DNA of 64,000 bases, from positions 139,093 through 203,092 of the forward strand of contig CAZCOB010000001.1 in assembly GCA_964500415.1 (NCBI GenBank), given 5' to 3'. Of this stretch, positions 8,593-17,616 are shown piece by piece. The stretch is from JAFGPF01 sp964500415. GTDB lineage: Bacteria; Chloroflexota; Dehalococcoidia; Dehalococcoidales; RBG-16-60-22. Each line of letters begins with the position of its first letter. Position 1 is the stretch's first letter. A model generated the notes under the pieces. That model ran no database searches. It was not told where the DNA came from and was given only the letters and a program-made list of their open reading frames with translations. The position numbers were made by a program, and so were the translations under genes.

Positions 8593-9882
8593 GTGGACTC
8601 AATAGATAAACAGGTCTCTATTTACATGCAAGGCTCTGAGTTTGGCGACCCGCAAATTAAAGAGATGATGACCGGAGAACTAAAACAGAAACTGATTGAA
8701 GCCAGAGATGAGGGGCGTCCGCTCCGGGTTTACTGTGGTTATGACGTTACCGCCCCCGATATTCACCTGGGTCATACCATCACTATGCGTAAATTACGCC
8801 AGTTCCAAGAGTTCGGCCATGACGTAACTTTCCTCATAGGTACTTTTACCACATTAATCGGCGACCCCAGCGACCGGGACGAAGCACGCTCCATGGCGCT
8901 GCAGGAAGAAGTCCAGAAAAATGCTAAAACATATGCCGAGCAGGCATTCAAAATACTTGACCCGGAGAAGACCAAAGTCCGTTATAATTTCGAATGGTTG
9001 AGCAAGCTGACCTTTGCCGATGTCATCGGTATGGCTTCATATTTTACCGTTCAGCAGTTTTTAGTTCGCGACCGACTCCGTAATCGTTATGATAGTAACG
9101 ACCCCATCTGGTTACGTGAGTTGCTTTATCCTCTGGCTCAAGGTTATGACGCGGTTTCCCTGAAAGCCGACGTACAAATCGGGGCTACTGAGCAGCTTTT
9201 TAATCTGATGTCCGGACGCAAACTTCAGGAGGTCTTCGGACAGAAGCCGCAGGTATGCCTCACCTTCCCGGTACTGGTGGGGACCGACGGCGTTCAGAGG
9301 ATGAGTAAAAGTACGGGTAACTACATCGGTGTTACCGAACCGCCGGAGCAGATATACGGCAAAACCATGTCTATTCCCGATGGCATTATGATGCAATACT
9401 TTGAATTGCTGACCGATGTCCCGACGGATGAACTGGCAGAAATAAAGAAGCTGCTTGATAGCGGTTCAAATCCCATGGACTTAAAAAAACATCTGGCCAG
9501 GGATATCGTTACACAGCTTTACAGCGAAAAAGACGCTAATGAGGCGGAGAAGCATTTTGAGAAGGTGGTGCAGAAGAAAGAAGTGCCGGACGAAATCCCC
9601 GAGTGTCCTATATCTTTTAACAAGTTTAGAGAATTTCTAATGCAAATTGGTCAAACGCAAGAAGCAACGACGCCAAATATTCGTTCAGCGATTAACATGA
9701 ATCGGCTGATTGTGGAAATAGGTTTAGCTAAGAGTCACAGTGAAGTTGGTAGATTAATTGCCCAAGGTGCTGTGAAGATAAATGGCGAAAAATTAACCAG
9801 TAATGTAGCCCATGTCGATGACATTTTTATTATCAATGTCGGCAAACGCCGTTTCGCTAGAGTAATAAATTCTGATACATAA
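8593..9882 (+). CDS. tyrS: Tyrosyl-tRNA synthetase
   Basis: Attaches tyrosine to tRNA-Tyr. A class I synthetase of 429 residues with the HIGH-type signature HLGH (58-61), the KMSKS-type loop RMSKS (236-240) and a C-terminal S4 RNA-binding domain (roughly 365-429). The extended 'TFLIGTFTTLIGDPSDRD' stretch and total length fit the TyrZ-like bacterial group. The start is GTG at 8593 behind a GGAGGA site. It follows ribF by 15 nt and is followed by a class V aminotransferase 18 nt later. The last 250 bp are visibly more AT-rich than the rest of the gene. Confidence 0.95.
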   Translation: MDSIDKQVSIYMQGSEFGDPQIKEMMTGELKQKLIEARDEGRPLRVYCGYDVTAPDIHLGHTITMRKLRQFQEFGHDVTFLIGTFTTLIGDPSDRDEARSMALQEEVQKNAKTYAEQAFKILDPEKTKVRYNFEWLSKLTFADVIGMASYFTVQQFLVRDRLRNRYDSNDPIWLRELLYPLAQGYDAVSLKADVQIGATEQLFNLMSGRKLQEVFGQKPQVCLTFPVLVGTDGVQRMSKSTGNYIGVTEPPEQIYGKTMSIPDGIMMQYFELLTDVPTDELAEIKKLLDSGSNPMDLKKHLARDIVTQLYSEKDANEAEKHFEKVVQKKEVPDEIPECPISFNKFREFLMQIGQTQEATTPNIRSAINMNRLIVEIGLAKSHSEVGRLIAQGAVKINGEKLTSNVAHVDDIFIINVGKRRFARVINSDT

Positions 9883-9900
9883 ACTATACAAGGAGACCAA

Positions 9901-11001
9901 ATGTCACAATTACGCGTCCCCGGACCGACCCCCTGCCCGCCGGAAGTCCTTCAGGCGATGGGCTGGCCCATGATTAACCACCGCGGGCCGGAGTATAAGA
10001 AAATGCACCAGGAAGTCACCCAAGAATTGAAGCAGGTCTTCCAGACTAAGAACGATTTATATATACTCACCGGCTCCGGTACCGGCGGTCTTGAAGCTGC
10101 CGTGGTCAATATGCTGTCGCCGGGTGATAAGATACTGTCGGTATCCATCGGCGTTTTCGGCGACCGCTGGGCGAATATCGCTAAAACGTTCGGGGCCGAT
10201 GTCGTCTCTCTCAATTACGAGTGGGGCAGGGCCGCCGACCCCGCTGCCGTCGCTGAAGCTATCAAGGTCAACCCGGATATTAAAGCGGTGCTGGTGACTC
10301 ATAATGAGACATCCACCGGCGTTACCAATCCTCTTGAGCCTATCTGCGGGGTGGTGAAAGACGCCGGCAAGTTGCTCCTCGTCGATGCCATCAGCAGCCT
10401 GTCCTCCATCGACCTTCCGGTGGATAAATGGGGCTGTGACGTAGTCGTCACGGGTTCGCAGAAGGGCTGGAAGGTGCCGCCGGGTCTGTCCATGGTCAGT
10501 ATCAGTCCTGAGGCCTGGAAAGCATTCGAGCAGGCTAAAATGCCCCGATTCTACTGGGACTTCGGTAAAGCCAGGAGCTATTATAATGATAAAGCCGAGA
10601 ATCCCTGGACGCCGGCCATCTCGGTGGTCTTTGCTCTTTCGGTATCGCTGAAAGTGATGCTGAAGGAAGGACTGCCGGGTATCTTCGCCAGGCAGGCGCA
10701 CATCGGCCAGATGACCCGCGAAGGTGTAAAAGCGCTGGGGCTATCGATTTTCGCCGATGAAAAATATGCCTCGAACACCGTTTCGGCGGTGGCGATTCCC
10801 GGGGGAGTCGATGGTAAAAAGCTGCGCCAGCTTATGCAGTCCGAACATGGAATCGTCCTGGCTGGCGGCCAGCAGCGCCTTGATGGTAAAATATTCCGTA
10901 TCGGCCACCTCGGCCTGGTAACCGAAGACGACATTAAGGAAGTAATTGCCGCGCTCAGGGAAGTCCTGCCCAAAGCAGGCTTTACCGGAGTAAAAAAGTA
11001 A
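9901..11001 (+). CDS. Class V aminotransferase (alanine/serine-glyoxylate or phosphoserine aminotransferase type)
   Basis: A 366-residue fold-type I PLP enzyme. The lysine that binds PLP is K188 in TGSQKGWKVPPG. The preceding 'LLLVDAISSLSSIDLPVDKWGCD' stretch supplies the Asp that contacts the PLP nitrogen. The start 'LRVPGPTPCPPEVLQAMG' is typical of the alanine-glyoxylate aminotransferase family. It is 10 nt ahead of serA, so the likely task is amination of 3-phosphohydroxypyruvate to phosphoserine, replacing a classical SerC that is not seen here. Serine-glyoxylate transamination is the main alternative. The AAGGAG site is 7 nt before the ATG. Confidence 0.88.
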   Translation: MSQLRVPGPTPCPPEVLQAMGWPMINHRGPEYKKMHQEVTQELKQVFQTKNDLYILTGSGTGGLEAAVVNMLSPGDKILSVSIGVFGDRWANIAKTFGADVVSLNYEWGRAADPAAVAEAIKVNPDIKAVLVTHNETSTGVTNPLEPICGVVKDAGKLLLVDAISSLSSIDLPVDKWGCDVVVTGSQKGWKVPPGLSMVSISPEAWKAFEQAKMPRFYWDFGKARSYYNDKAENPWTPAISVVFALSVSLKVMLKEGLPGIFARQAHIGQMTREGVKALGLSIFADEKYASNTVSAVAIPGGVDGKKLRQLMQSEHGIVLAGGQQRLDGKIFRIGHLGLVTEDDIKEVIAALREVLPKAGFTGVKK

Positions 11002-11011
11002 GGAAACATAT

Positions 11012-12604
11012 ATGGCGAATATAAAAAAGCGGGTACTGATTACCGACCAGGTTTCTGAAGAGGGGATAGAAATCCTGCGGAAAGAAGCCCGGGTAGATGT
11101 AAAAGTCGGGATGAAACCGGAGGAAATAATCGGTGTTATCGGCGACTACGAAGCCCTGATGGTGCGCAGCCAGACAAAGGTCACGGCCGATATTATCGAG
11201 GCCGGTAAGAAATTACAGGTAATCGCCCGGGCCGGCGTCGGAATCGACAATATCGATGTCGAGACGGCGACACGCTGCGGCGTGGTCGTGGTGAATGCCC
11301 CGACCGGCAATACGGTCTCCGCCGCCGAGCACACCATTGCCCTCCTGCTGGCATCGGCGCGCAATATACCGCAGGCTAACAGGCTGCTCAAGTCCGGCGT
11401 GTGGCGCCGGAGCGAATTCATGGGCACGGAACTGAGGGGCAAGACACTGGGCATTATCGGTTTGGGCAATGTCGGCTCGGAGGTTGCCCGGCGCGCGCAG
11501 GGATTTGAGATGAAGCTGCTGGGTAGCGACCCCCTGGTTTCCGAGGAATACGCCCAGAAACTCCAGGTAGAGCTCGTTGACATGGAGCGGCTTTTCAAAG
11601 AATCTGACTTTATTACTCTCCACCTCCCGCTGACCGCGCAGACCCGGGGCATCATCGGCGCCAGGGAACTGGCCATGTGCAGGCCTTCGGCCCGTATCAT
11701 CAACTGCGCGCGGGGCGGCCTCATCGATGAAAAAGCGCTGATTAAGGCGATAAATGAGAAGAAATTAGCCGGGGCGGCTATCGACGTTTTTGAGAAGGAA
11801 CCCTGTACCGAGAGCATCCTCTTCGGAGTGGAAAATATTATCGTTACGCCCCATCTGGGGGCTTCCACGACCGAGGCGCAGGTCCTGGCGGCACGGGATG
11901 TCGCCGAGCAGATTGCAGACGTTTTCCGGGGGCAGCCGGCCCGGTCGGCCATTAATGTTCCTTACATACCTTCGGAGACCCTGGCGGCGCTGGCGCCCTA
12001 TATGAAGCTGGCGAAGACGCTGTGCAAAATAGTCTACAGGCTGTCCGAGGGACAGGCGAGGAAAATCCGCATCGGGTACGAAGGCGATATCGCCAACTAC
12101 GACACCAATGCCCTCAAGGCGGCTGTCGTCGGCGGCCTGCTCGAAGGCATCAGCGAAGAACGGGTCAATATCGTCAACTGCAACCTGATAGCCGCCAAGC
12201 GCGGCCTGACCGTCACTGAAGAAAAAGAGGCTACCTGTGAAAACTACACCAGTGTCCTTACCGTGGAAATATCTACCAACCGGGGCATCTGTGCCGTCGC
12301 CGGGACAGTCATGCATGATGAATTGCATATCGTGCGGGTAAACGAATACTGGCTGGATATCGTGCCCATTCCCGGGTCTTACTTCCTGTTCAGTGACCAC
12401 CTCGACCGTCCCGGATTTATCGGGGCGATTGGTAAAATCACCGGTGACGCCGATATCAATATCAGCTTCATGCACCTGGGTCGCCTCAAGCGGCGGGGAC
12501 AGGCCCTGCTGGTTTTAACCCTGGACGAGCCTCTGCCGGAGAAGCAGCAGCAGCAGATACTGGCCATACCCGACGTCTATTCCGTCAAGCTGGTAGAACT
12601 ATAA
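11012..12604 (+). CDS. serA: D-3-phosphoglycerate dehydrogenase, long form with ASB and ACT domains
   Basis: Oxidises 3-phosphoglycerate to 3-phosphohydroxypyruvate, the first step of serine synthesis. The 530 residues contain the substrate domain, the NAD domain with GIIGLGNVGSE, the RGGLIDE and HLGAST active-site stretches, an intervening ASB domain and a C-terminal ACT domain ('FSDHLDRPGFIGAIGKI') that normally gives serine feedback control. Its length equals that of Bacillus or Mycobacterium type SerA. It follows the aminotransferase by 10 nt; both appear to form a serine module, with no phosphoserine phosphatase recognised in the window. Confidence 0.95.
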   Translation: MANIKKRVLITDQVSEEGIEILRKEARVDVKVGMKPEEIIGVIGDYEALMVRSQTKVTADIIEAGKKLQVIARAGVGIDNIDVETATRCGVVVVNAPTGNTVSAAEHTIALLLASARNIPQANRLLKSGVWRRSEFMGTELRGKTLGIIGLGNVGSEVARRAQGFEMKLLGSDPLVSEEYAQKLQVELVDMERLFKESDFITLHLPLTAQTRGIIGARELAMCRPSARIINCARGGLIDEKALIKAINEKKLAGAAIDVFEKEPCTESILFGVENIIVTPHLGASTTEAQVLAARDVAEQIADVFRGQPARSAINVPYIPSETLAALAPYMKLAKTLCKIVYRLSEGQARKIRIGYEGDIANYDTNALKAAVVGGLLEGISEERVNIVNCNLIAAKRGLTVTEEKEATCENYTSVLTVEISTNRGICAVAGTVMHDELHIVRVNEYWLDIVPIPGSYFLFSDHLDRPGFIGAIGKITGDADINISFMHLGRLKRRGQALLVLTLDEPLPEKQQQQILAIPDVYSVKLVEL

Positions 12605-12655
12605 TCGGTTATATTAATAACGTCCTTTCTTTATTGTTTTATGTCATGCCATTAA

Positions 12656-12684
12656 TTGACTTGACCTATCAGCGGTGTTATCAT
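12656..12684 (+). promoter_or_regulatory. Sigma70-type promoter before udg-rnj-ftsK
   Basis: TTGACT (12656-12661), a 17-nt spacer and TATCAT (12679-12684) lie about 30 bases before the ATG at 12714. The spacing is ideal. Confidence 0.65.
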
Positions 12685-12713
12685 ACCTCAGAGAAAACGG
12701 ATAAGGTAGTGGG

Positions 12714-13316
12714 ATGTCACCGCTGAGCGATCTTTACCAGCAGGTAGCACTCTGTCAGAAGTGTGAAATAGCTAAATTTCGCACCAAGGTGGTGCCCGGC
12801 GAGGGGGCGGAAGACGCGGATATTATGTTCATCGGCGAGGCGCCCGGCTGGCATGAAGACCAGCAGGGACGGCCTTTCGTGGGGCCGGCCGGGCAGTTCC
12901 TGGACAAGCTGCTGGCTTCCATCAACCTGAACCGCCAGCAGGTTTATATCGCCAATGTCATTAAGTGCCGCCCCACCGACAACCGCGACCCCCTGCCCAC
13001 GGAAATTCAGAACTGCCGGCCCTGGCTGGACGAGCAGATAGAAATCATCAAGCCAAAGATGATTGTTACCCTGGGGCGTTACTCGATGGCGAGGTACTTT
13101 CCCGGCAAGAGCATCAGTAAAATACACGGGACGGCTCAAAAGCGTGATGACATTATCTACTATGCCATGTATCACCCGGCGGCGGCCCTCCACCAGCAGA
13201 GCCTGCGCCAGGCTATAGAAGCCGATATGTTGAAGATTCCGAAAATAATGGACGAAGCTACGAGTGTCCAGGAAGAAAAGCCGCAGCCGCAGCAGTTGAA
13301 TATGTTTGAGGTATAA
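12714..13316 (+). CDS. Type-4 uracil-DNA glycosylase with a [4Fe-4S] cluster
   Basis: Removes uracil from DNA as the first step of base-excision repair. The 200 residues carry the family-4 signature GEAPG (41-45) and the four cluster cysteines C14, C17, C85 and C101 (C-x2-C plus a C-x15-C pair), followed by 'MYHPAAALH' with the active-site His. The C-terminal 25 residues are a Gln/Glu-rich tail. Family-4 enzymes are common in thermophiles and anaerobes. The RNase J gene starts 4 nt after the stop, so the two are translationally linked. Confidence 0.92.
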   Translation: MSPLSDLYQQVALCQKCEIAKFRTKVVPGEGAEDADIMFIGEAPGWHEDQQGRPFVGPAGQFLDKLLASINLNRQQVYIANVIKCRPTDNRDPLPTEIQNCRPWLDEQIEIIKPKMIVTLGRYSMARYFPGKSISKIHGTAQKRDDIIYYAMYHPAAALHQQSLRQAIEADMLKIPKIMDEATSVQEEKPQPQQLNMFEV

Positions 13317-13320
13317 TGTT

Positions 13321-14982
13321 ATGTCAAGGCCAAAGGTAAAAGTCATCCCCCTCGGGGGACTTGGTGAAATAGGCAAGAACATGATGGTGATGGAGTACGA
13401 GGATGATATCATCGTCATCGACGCCGGGCTCATGTTCCCGGAAGAAGAGATGCTCGGCATCGACCTGGTTATTCCCGACCTCGGCTATGTCGTGGAAAGA
13501 AAAGATAAAATCAGGGGTATTATTATCACCCACGGTCATGAAGACCACATCGGAGCCCTGCCCTATTTACTGCCCCAGCTCGATAACGTCCCCGTTTACT
13601 CTACGAAGCTTACCAACGGGCTTATCCGGGTCAAGCTGAAAGAGCGGAGAACCCGCGAGGGGGTCAACCTGAAAATACTGGACACCGGCAAGGAAATCAG
13701 CCTCGGCAAGTTTAAAATCGAGCTGTTTCCCGTCTGCCACAGCATCCCCGATGCCGTCGGCATCATCGTGCGCACGCCGGAGGGAATCATTATTCACAGC
13801 GGCGATTTTAAGATTGACTATACCCCGGTCAGCGGCAAAGGCACCGACCTTTCACGGCTGGCGACACTGGGCGCCCAGGGAGTCTTGCTGCTGCTTTCCG
13901 ATTCCACTTATGCCGAGCTACCCGGCTATACGCCCTCCGAGCAGATAGTCGGCGAATCGTTGGAACACGTCATCGCCAATGCCCCGGGTCGAGTGATTGT
14001 CACCACCTTCTCTTCACTGATTTCGCGCGTGCAGCAGGTTATCGATGCCGCCGCCAAGTACGAGCGTCGCGTCTTCATCGTTGGCCGCAGCATGTCCGAT
14101 ACGGTACATATGGCCTTGGAACTGGGCTATCTTAATGCTCCCGATGGCCTGCTGGGGCGTATCGATGAACTGAAAGGCCTGCCGCCTGAAAAGATAGTCC
14201 TGGTAACCACCGGCAGCCAGGGAGAGCCTACTTCCGCGCTGGTGCGTATGGCTAACCGCGACCACCGCCACGTTCACATACAGCGCGGCGACACCATAGT
14301 GCTCTCGGCGACTCCCGTCCCGGGCAACGAATCGCTGGTCAACCGGACCGTGGACAATATTTTCAAGCAGGGCGCCCGCGTCCTGTACAACAAGCTGGGA
14401 CAGGTGCATGTCCACGGCCACGGCAGCCAGGAAGAGCTGAAGCTGATACTGAGCCTGGTAAAGCCGAAATTTTTCGTGCCTATCCACGGGGAATACCGCC
14501 ATCTTAGCCTTCACGCCAGCCTGGCGGAGTCGGTGGGTATCCCCACCGATAACATATTCGTCATGGAAGACGGCGATGTCCTCGAACTCAACGCCGATAC
14601 GGCTAAAATCAATGGCAAGGTCGGCTCCGGGCATGTCTACGTCGATGGTTTAAGTGTCGGCGATATCGGAGGGGTTGTCCTGCGCACGCGCCGTATGCTT
14701 TCCCGCGATGGTATCGTCGTGGTAATCATCGCTGTCAACCGCCAGACCGGCAAGCTGGTAGGCCGACCGGACATCGTTACCAGGGGCTTTATCGATACCA
14801 GGGAGTTCAAGGACATGATGAACGAGAGCCGCGAGTTGCTGGCTAAAACGCTGGACCACAGCGGCGGGCGTATCGCCGAGTGGAGCTTTATCAACACCAA
14901 GGTAAAGGATACCCTGGATAAATTTTATTACCAGCGGACCAAGCGCCGTCCCATGATTCTCCCCTTCATGGTAAAAGTATAA
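13321..14982 (+). CDS. rnj: Ribonuclease J
   Basis: A metallo-beta-lactamase/beta-CASP nuclease with 5'-3' exonuclease and endonuclease activity in RNA maturation and decay. The zinc motif HGHEDH (71-76) and later HSGDFK, 'TGSQGEP' and 'PIHGEYRHL' stretches follow the RNase J order, and the C-terminal domain is present. ATG at 13321 is preferred (553 residues); the frame extends upstream to a TTG at 13306 inside the previous gene, but the conserved 'VKVIPLGGLGEIGKN' begins right after the ATG. TGAGG lies 9 nt ahead. The next gene, ftsK, follows 29 nt after the stop. Confidence 0.95.
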   Translation: MSRPKVKVIPLGGLGEIGKNMMVMEYEDDIIVIDAGLMFPEEEMLGIDLVIPDLGYVVERKDKIRGIIITHGHEDHIGALPYLLPQLDNVPVYSTKLTNGLIRVKLKERRTREGVNLKILDTGKEISLGKFKIELFPVCHSIPDAVGIIVRTPEGIIIHSGDFKIDYTPVSGKGTDLSRLATLGAQGVLLLLSDSTYAELPGYTPSEQIVGESLEHVIANAPGRVIVTTFSSLISRVQQVIDAAAKYERRVFIVGRSMSDTVHMALELGYLNAPDGLLGRIDELKGLPPEKIVLVTTGSQGEPTSALVRMANRDHRHVHIQRGDTIVLSATPVPGNESLVNRTVDNIFKQGARVLYNKLGQVHVHGHGSQEELKLILSLVKPKFFVPIHGEYRHLSLHASLAESVGIPTDNIFVMEDGDVLELNADTAKINGKVGSGHVYVDGLSVGDIGGVVLRTRRMLSRDGIVVVIIAVNRQTGKLVGRPDIVTRGFIDTREFKDMMNESRELLAKTLDHSGGRIAEWSFINTKVKDTLDKFYYQRTKRRPMILPFMVKV

Positions 14983-15011
14983 CACCGGGTTTTCCGTATT
15001 ACAGGAGTCTT

Positions 15012-17399
15012 ATGGCTAAAAAGAGAACGCCCGTAAAAAAAATACCCCCAAAAGATAAAACCGGAGCAAGAAAGAAGGCGGGCAAGCAGCCTGCGGAATC
15101 TACGCTGGGCGCATTCCTGCGTTTTTTAATGTCGACTCCGATGCGACAGCTCATCATGACGGTTATCATCGTGGTTCTCCTGTTCGTGTTCCGGCAAAGT
15201 TTATCTGATTTCTTCGATACCCTTCGTGAGTTTTTCGGCTGGGGTCTTCTCTTTATTTTTGCCGCCATCGTTGCAATTATAACGATGATATGGCGGCGCA
15301 ATTTCGGCACGCTGTTCCGCAGGTGGAACCGGTGGCTGGGTGGCATCGCCTTCGTCCTCGCCGTCTGGGGCATCCTGGGGGCTGTTGATTATACCAACGA
15401 GTATATGGAAAATGGGTTGGGCGGAAGCTTCGGGCGTGAAATTATTGATTACGAAAACTGGAATATCATTTATGCGCTGCGTATATTAGCCCTGATTATT
15501 ATAGGTATTTTGTTGGTAGCTCCAAAACAAAGCTGGCGGGCTATCGGGCGGTTCTTCTCCTGGCTGAACGAGCAGTTAAAGAGGCGACCGGCCCCGGCGC
15601 GTACCGCCAGACCGGAAGCGGACCAGCCGGCGCACCGCGCGCTTCATCCCCGCACGCCGGTTGAAAGCAAACCGCCCCTGCCCAGGGTGATGGAGGAGCC
15701 GGTAATGCCGCCGGAAGTGGTCAGTTCACGGAAGAGGCTGGAAGAACTGGCGGAAAAAGCCGCCGCTTTAAGGCCGGATGCGGATAAGCTTACGGATAGA
15801 AAAACTGCTGAAAAAGTGGAGCCGCCTCCCCGGCAGGAGTTGCGGCAGGTGGCCGAGGACGTCTGGAAAAAATACGGGCAATCATCCGACCTGGAAGTCG
15901 TTGGCGGCTGGCGTTTGCCGCCTATTGATATCCTGGACACCTCTCCGGAAATCCAGTTCAGCCAGGACCAGAATATGCAGCGGGCCAAGCTCATCGAGGA
16001 GACACTTGCCAGCTACAATGTCGATGCCAAGGTTGTGCAGATTAACGCCGGCCCCACCGTGACGCAGTTCGGCGTGGAACCCGGCTGGGACAGGAAATTT
16101 AAGGAAGTCAAGGAAAGAGACCGGGACGGCAATGTAAACGTGAGGCTGGAGGAGGTATCCAAGACTAGGGTTAAGGTGGAGAGGATTAGCTCGTTGGCTA
16201 ATGACCTGGCGCTGACCCTCGCCGCGCCTACCATCAGGATTGAAGCACCGGTACCGGGAAAAAGCTTTGTCGGCATTGAGGTGCCTAATATGACCTCGGA
16301 TATGGTCAGCCTGCGCGGTGTGGTGGAGACCGCCGCTTTTCAGAAACTGCGCGCCAAGACGTCGATGGCGCTGGCCCTGGGCAAGGGCGCCGGCGGGGAG
16401 GCCGTTGTTGCCGACCTTACCAGGATGCCCCACCTGCTGATTGCCGGAGCCACGGGCAGCGGCAAGACCGTCTGCCTGAATACCATCATCTGCTGCCTGC
16501 TCACGAACAATGTTCCCGATGATGTCCGCTTTATCCTCATCGACCCCAAGAGGGTCGAGCTAACGCAGTATAACAGCATACCCCATCTGGCCACTCCGGT
16601 TATTATCGATACTACTAAAGCTATATCTGCCCTGCGCTGGCTTTTGCAGGAGATGGACCAGCGTTTCCAGAAGTTTACCAACGCCGGGGCGCGTCATATA
16701 GAGGGCTACAATAAGGATAGACAGGGTAGTCAAAAGCTGCCTTACCTCGTTTTAATTATCGATGAGCTGGCCGATTTGATGATGGCCGGCTTCGACGAAG
16801 TCGAGAGCAGCCTGTGCCGGCTTGCTCAGCTGGCGCGTGCCACCGGCATCCACCTGGTCGTGGCGACACAGCGTCCCTCGGTGGATGTGGTTACCGGCCT
16901 TATCAAGGCGAACTTCCCCACGCGTATCAGCTTCGCCGTTACCTCGCAGGTGGACTCGCGGACCATCCTCGATGGTGCCGGCGCCGAGAAACTCCTGGGC
17001 GCGGGTGATATGCTCTACATGCCCACCGAGGCGGCCAAACCCAAGCGTCTCCAGGGCTGTTTCCTCTCCGACCCCGAAATAGACCGTCTCGTATATTTCT
17101 GGGGTGGCCAGCAGCAGGGAGAGCCTGACAGGCTGAAGATGGAGACGCTGATAGCCACGGCCCCGACCGGAACCATCGGAGGACATCCCCGCGACCCGCT
17201 GCTGGAACAGGCCAGGGAACTGGCCAGGCAGCACGATAATATCTCCACCTCGTTCCTGCAGCGCCGATTGCACATCGGCTATCCGCGTGCCGCTCGTCTC
17301 ATGGAGCAACTGGAGGCGGTGCTTCAGCAGGAAAGCCAGGCAGAAGACGAGGTGGTAGAAGACGAAAATGGGGACGAAGAAAAAGACATACTTGAATAA
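15012..17399 (+). CDS. ftsK: DNA translocase FtsK/SpoIIIE family
   Basis: Moves chromosomal DNA through the closing septum. The 795-residue protein has a basic N-terminus, about four membrane helices in the first 175 residues, a Pro/Glu-rich linker (about 195-275), the alpha/beta motor with Walker A GATGSGKT (479-486) and Walker B 'LVLIIDELADLMM', and a C-terminal gamma winged-helix domain ('FLQRRLHIGYPRAARLMEQLE') that reads polar DNA motifs. The order and total length are those of canonical FtsK. It is preceded by an ACAGGAG site. It is the last convincing gene of the udg-rnj-ftsK transcript. Confidence 0.95.
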   Translation: MAKKRTPVKKIPPKDKTGARKKAGKQPAESTLGAFLRFLMSTPMRQLIMTVIIVVLLFVFRQSLSDFFDTLREFFGWGLLFIFAAIVAIITMIWRRNFGTLFRRWNRWLGGIAFVLAVWGILGAVDYTNEYMENGLGGSFGREIIDYENWNIIYALRILALIIIGILLVAPKQSWRAIGRFFSWLNEQLKRRPAPARTARPEADQPAHRALHPRTPVESKPPLPRVMEEPVMPPEVVSSRKRLEELAEKAAALRPDADKLTDRKTAEKVEPPPRQELRQVAEDVWKKYGQSSDLEVVGGWRLPPIDILDTSPEIQFSQDQNMQRAKLIEETLASYNVDAKVVQINAGPTVTQFGVEPGWDRKFKEVKERDRDGNVNVRLEEVSKTRVKVERISSLANDLALTLAAPTIRIEAPVPGKSFVGIEVPNMTSDMVSLRGVVETAAFQKLRAKTSMALALGKGAGGEAVVADLTRMPHLLIAGATGSGKTVCLNTIICCLLTNNVPDDVRFILIDPKRVELTQYNSIPHLATPVIIDTTKAISALRWLLQEMDQRFQKFTNAGARHIEGYNKDRQGSQKLPYLVLIIDELADLMMAGFDEVESSLCRLAQLARATGIHLVVATQRPSVDVVTGLIKANFPTRISFAVTSQVDSRTILDGAGAEKLLGAGDMLYMPTEAAKPKRLQGCFLSDPEIDRLVYFWGGQQQGEPDRLKMETLIATAPTGTIGGHPRDPLLEQARELARQHDNISTSFLQRRLHIGYPRAARLMEQLEAVLQQESQAEDEVVEDENGDEEKDILE

Positions 17400-17577
17400 C
17401 GGCCCGATAATAAACGAAAGGCCGACTAAAGTTTCCGGCGTTTCAATAGTCAAGAGGATATGGAACCGTTTCCTCGATGCTATAGCCTGGCTGACCCAGG
17501 ACCAGTCCAGGATAACAAAGAAAAAGAGCCGGCGGGAAATCGACTATATAAGACTTCGTGGCATTAATAAATCGTAA
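17368..17577 (+). CDS. Possible small basic protein (uncertain open frame)
   Basis: A 69-codon frame overlapping the last 32 bases of ftsK. The product would be very basic ('ITKKKSRREIDYIRLRG'), with one amphipathic stretch around 'IVKRIWNRFLDAIAWLT'. No convincing ribosome binding site precedes its ATG and no family was recognised. It occupies most of the 217-base gap before the stress-protein gene, so it may be real or may be spacer. Low confidence is intended. Confidence 0.25.
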   Translation: MGTKKKTYLNNGPIINERPTKVSGVSIVKRIWNRFLDAIAWLTQDQSRITKKKSRREIDYIRLRGINKS

Positions 17578-17616
17578 CTTTTATCCCGGGTATTATAAGC
17601 AATAAGGAGGTCGTGT

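Noticed and set aside
10057..10701. A 214-codon minus-strand frame within the aminotransferase gene
   Set aside because: Shadow of the coding strand; the forward frame contains the PLP lysine and conserved motifs.
12717..13460. A 247-codon minus-strand frame across the uracil-DNA glycosylase gene and the RNase J start
   Set aside because: Overlaps two confidently assigned genes completely; no ribosome binding site or recognisable family.
17460..17567. A 35-codon frame starting at 17460 behind AAGAGG
   Set aside because: Short, Pro-rich and without family or membrane character; the competing 69-codon frame is itself weak.
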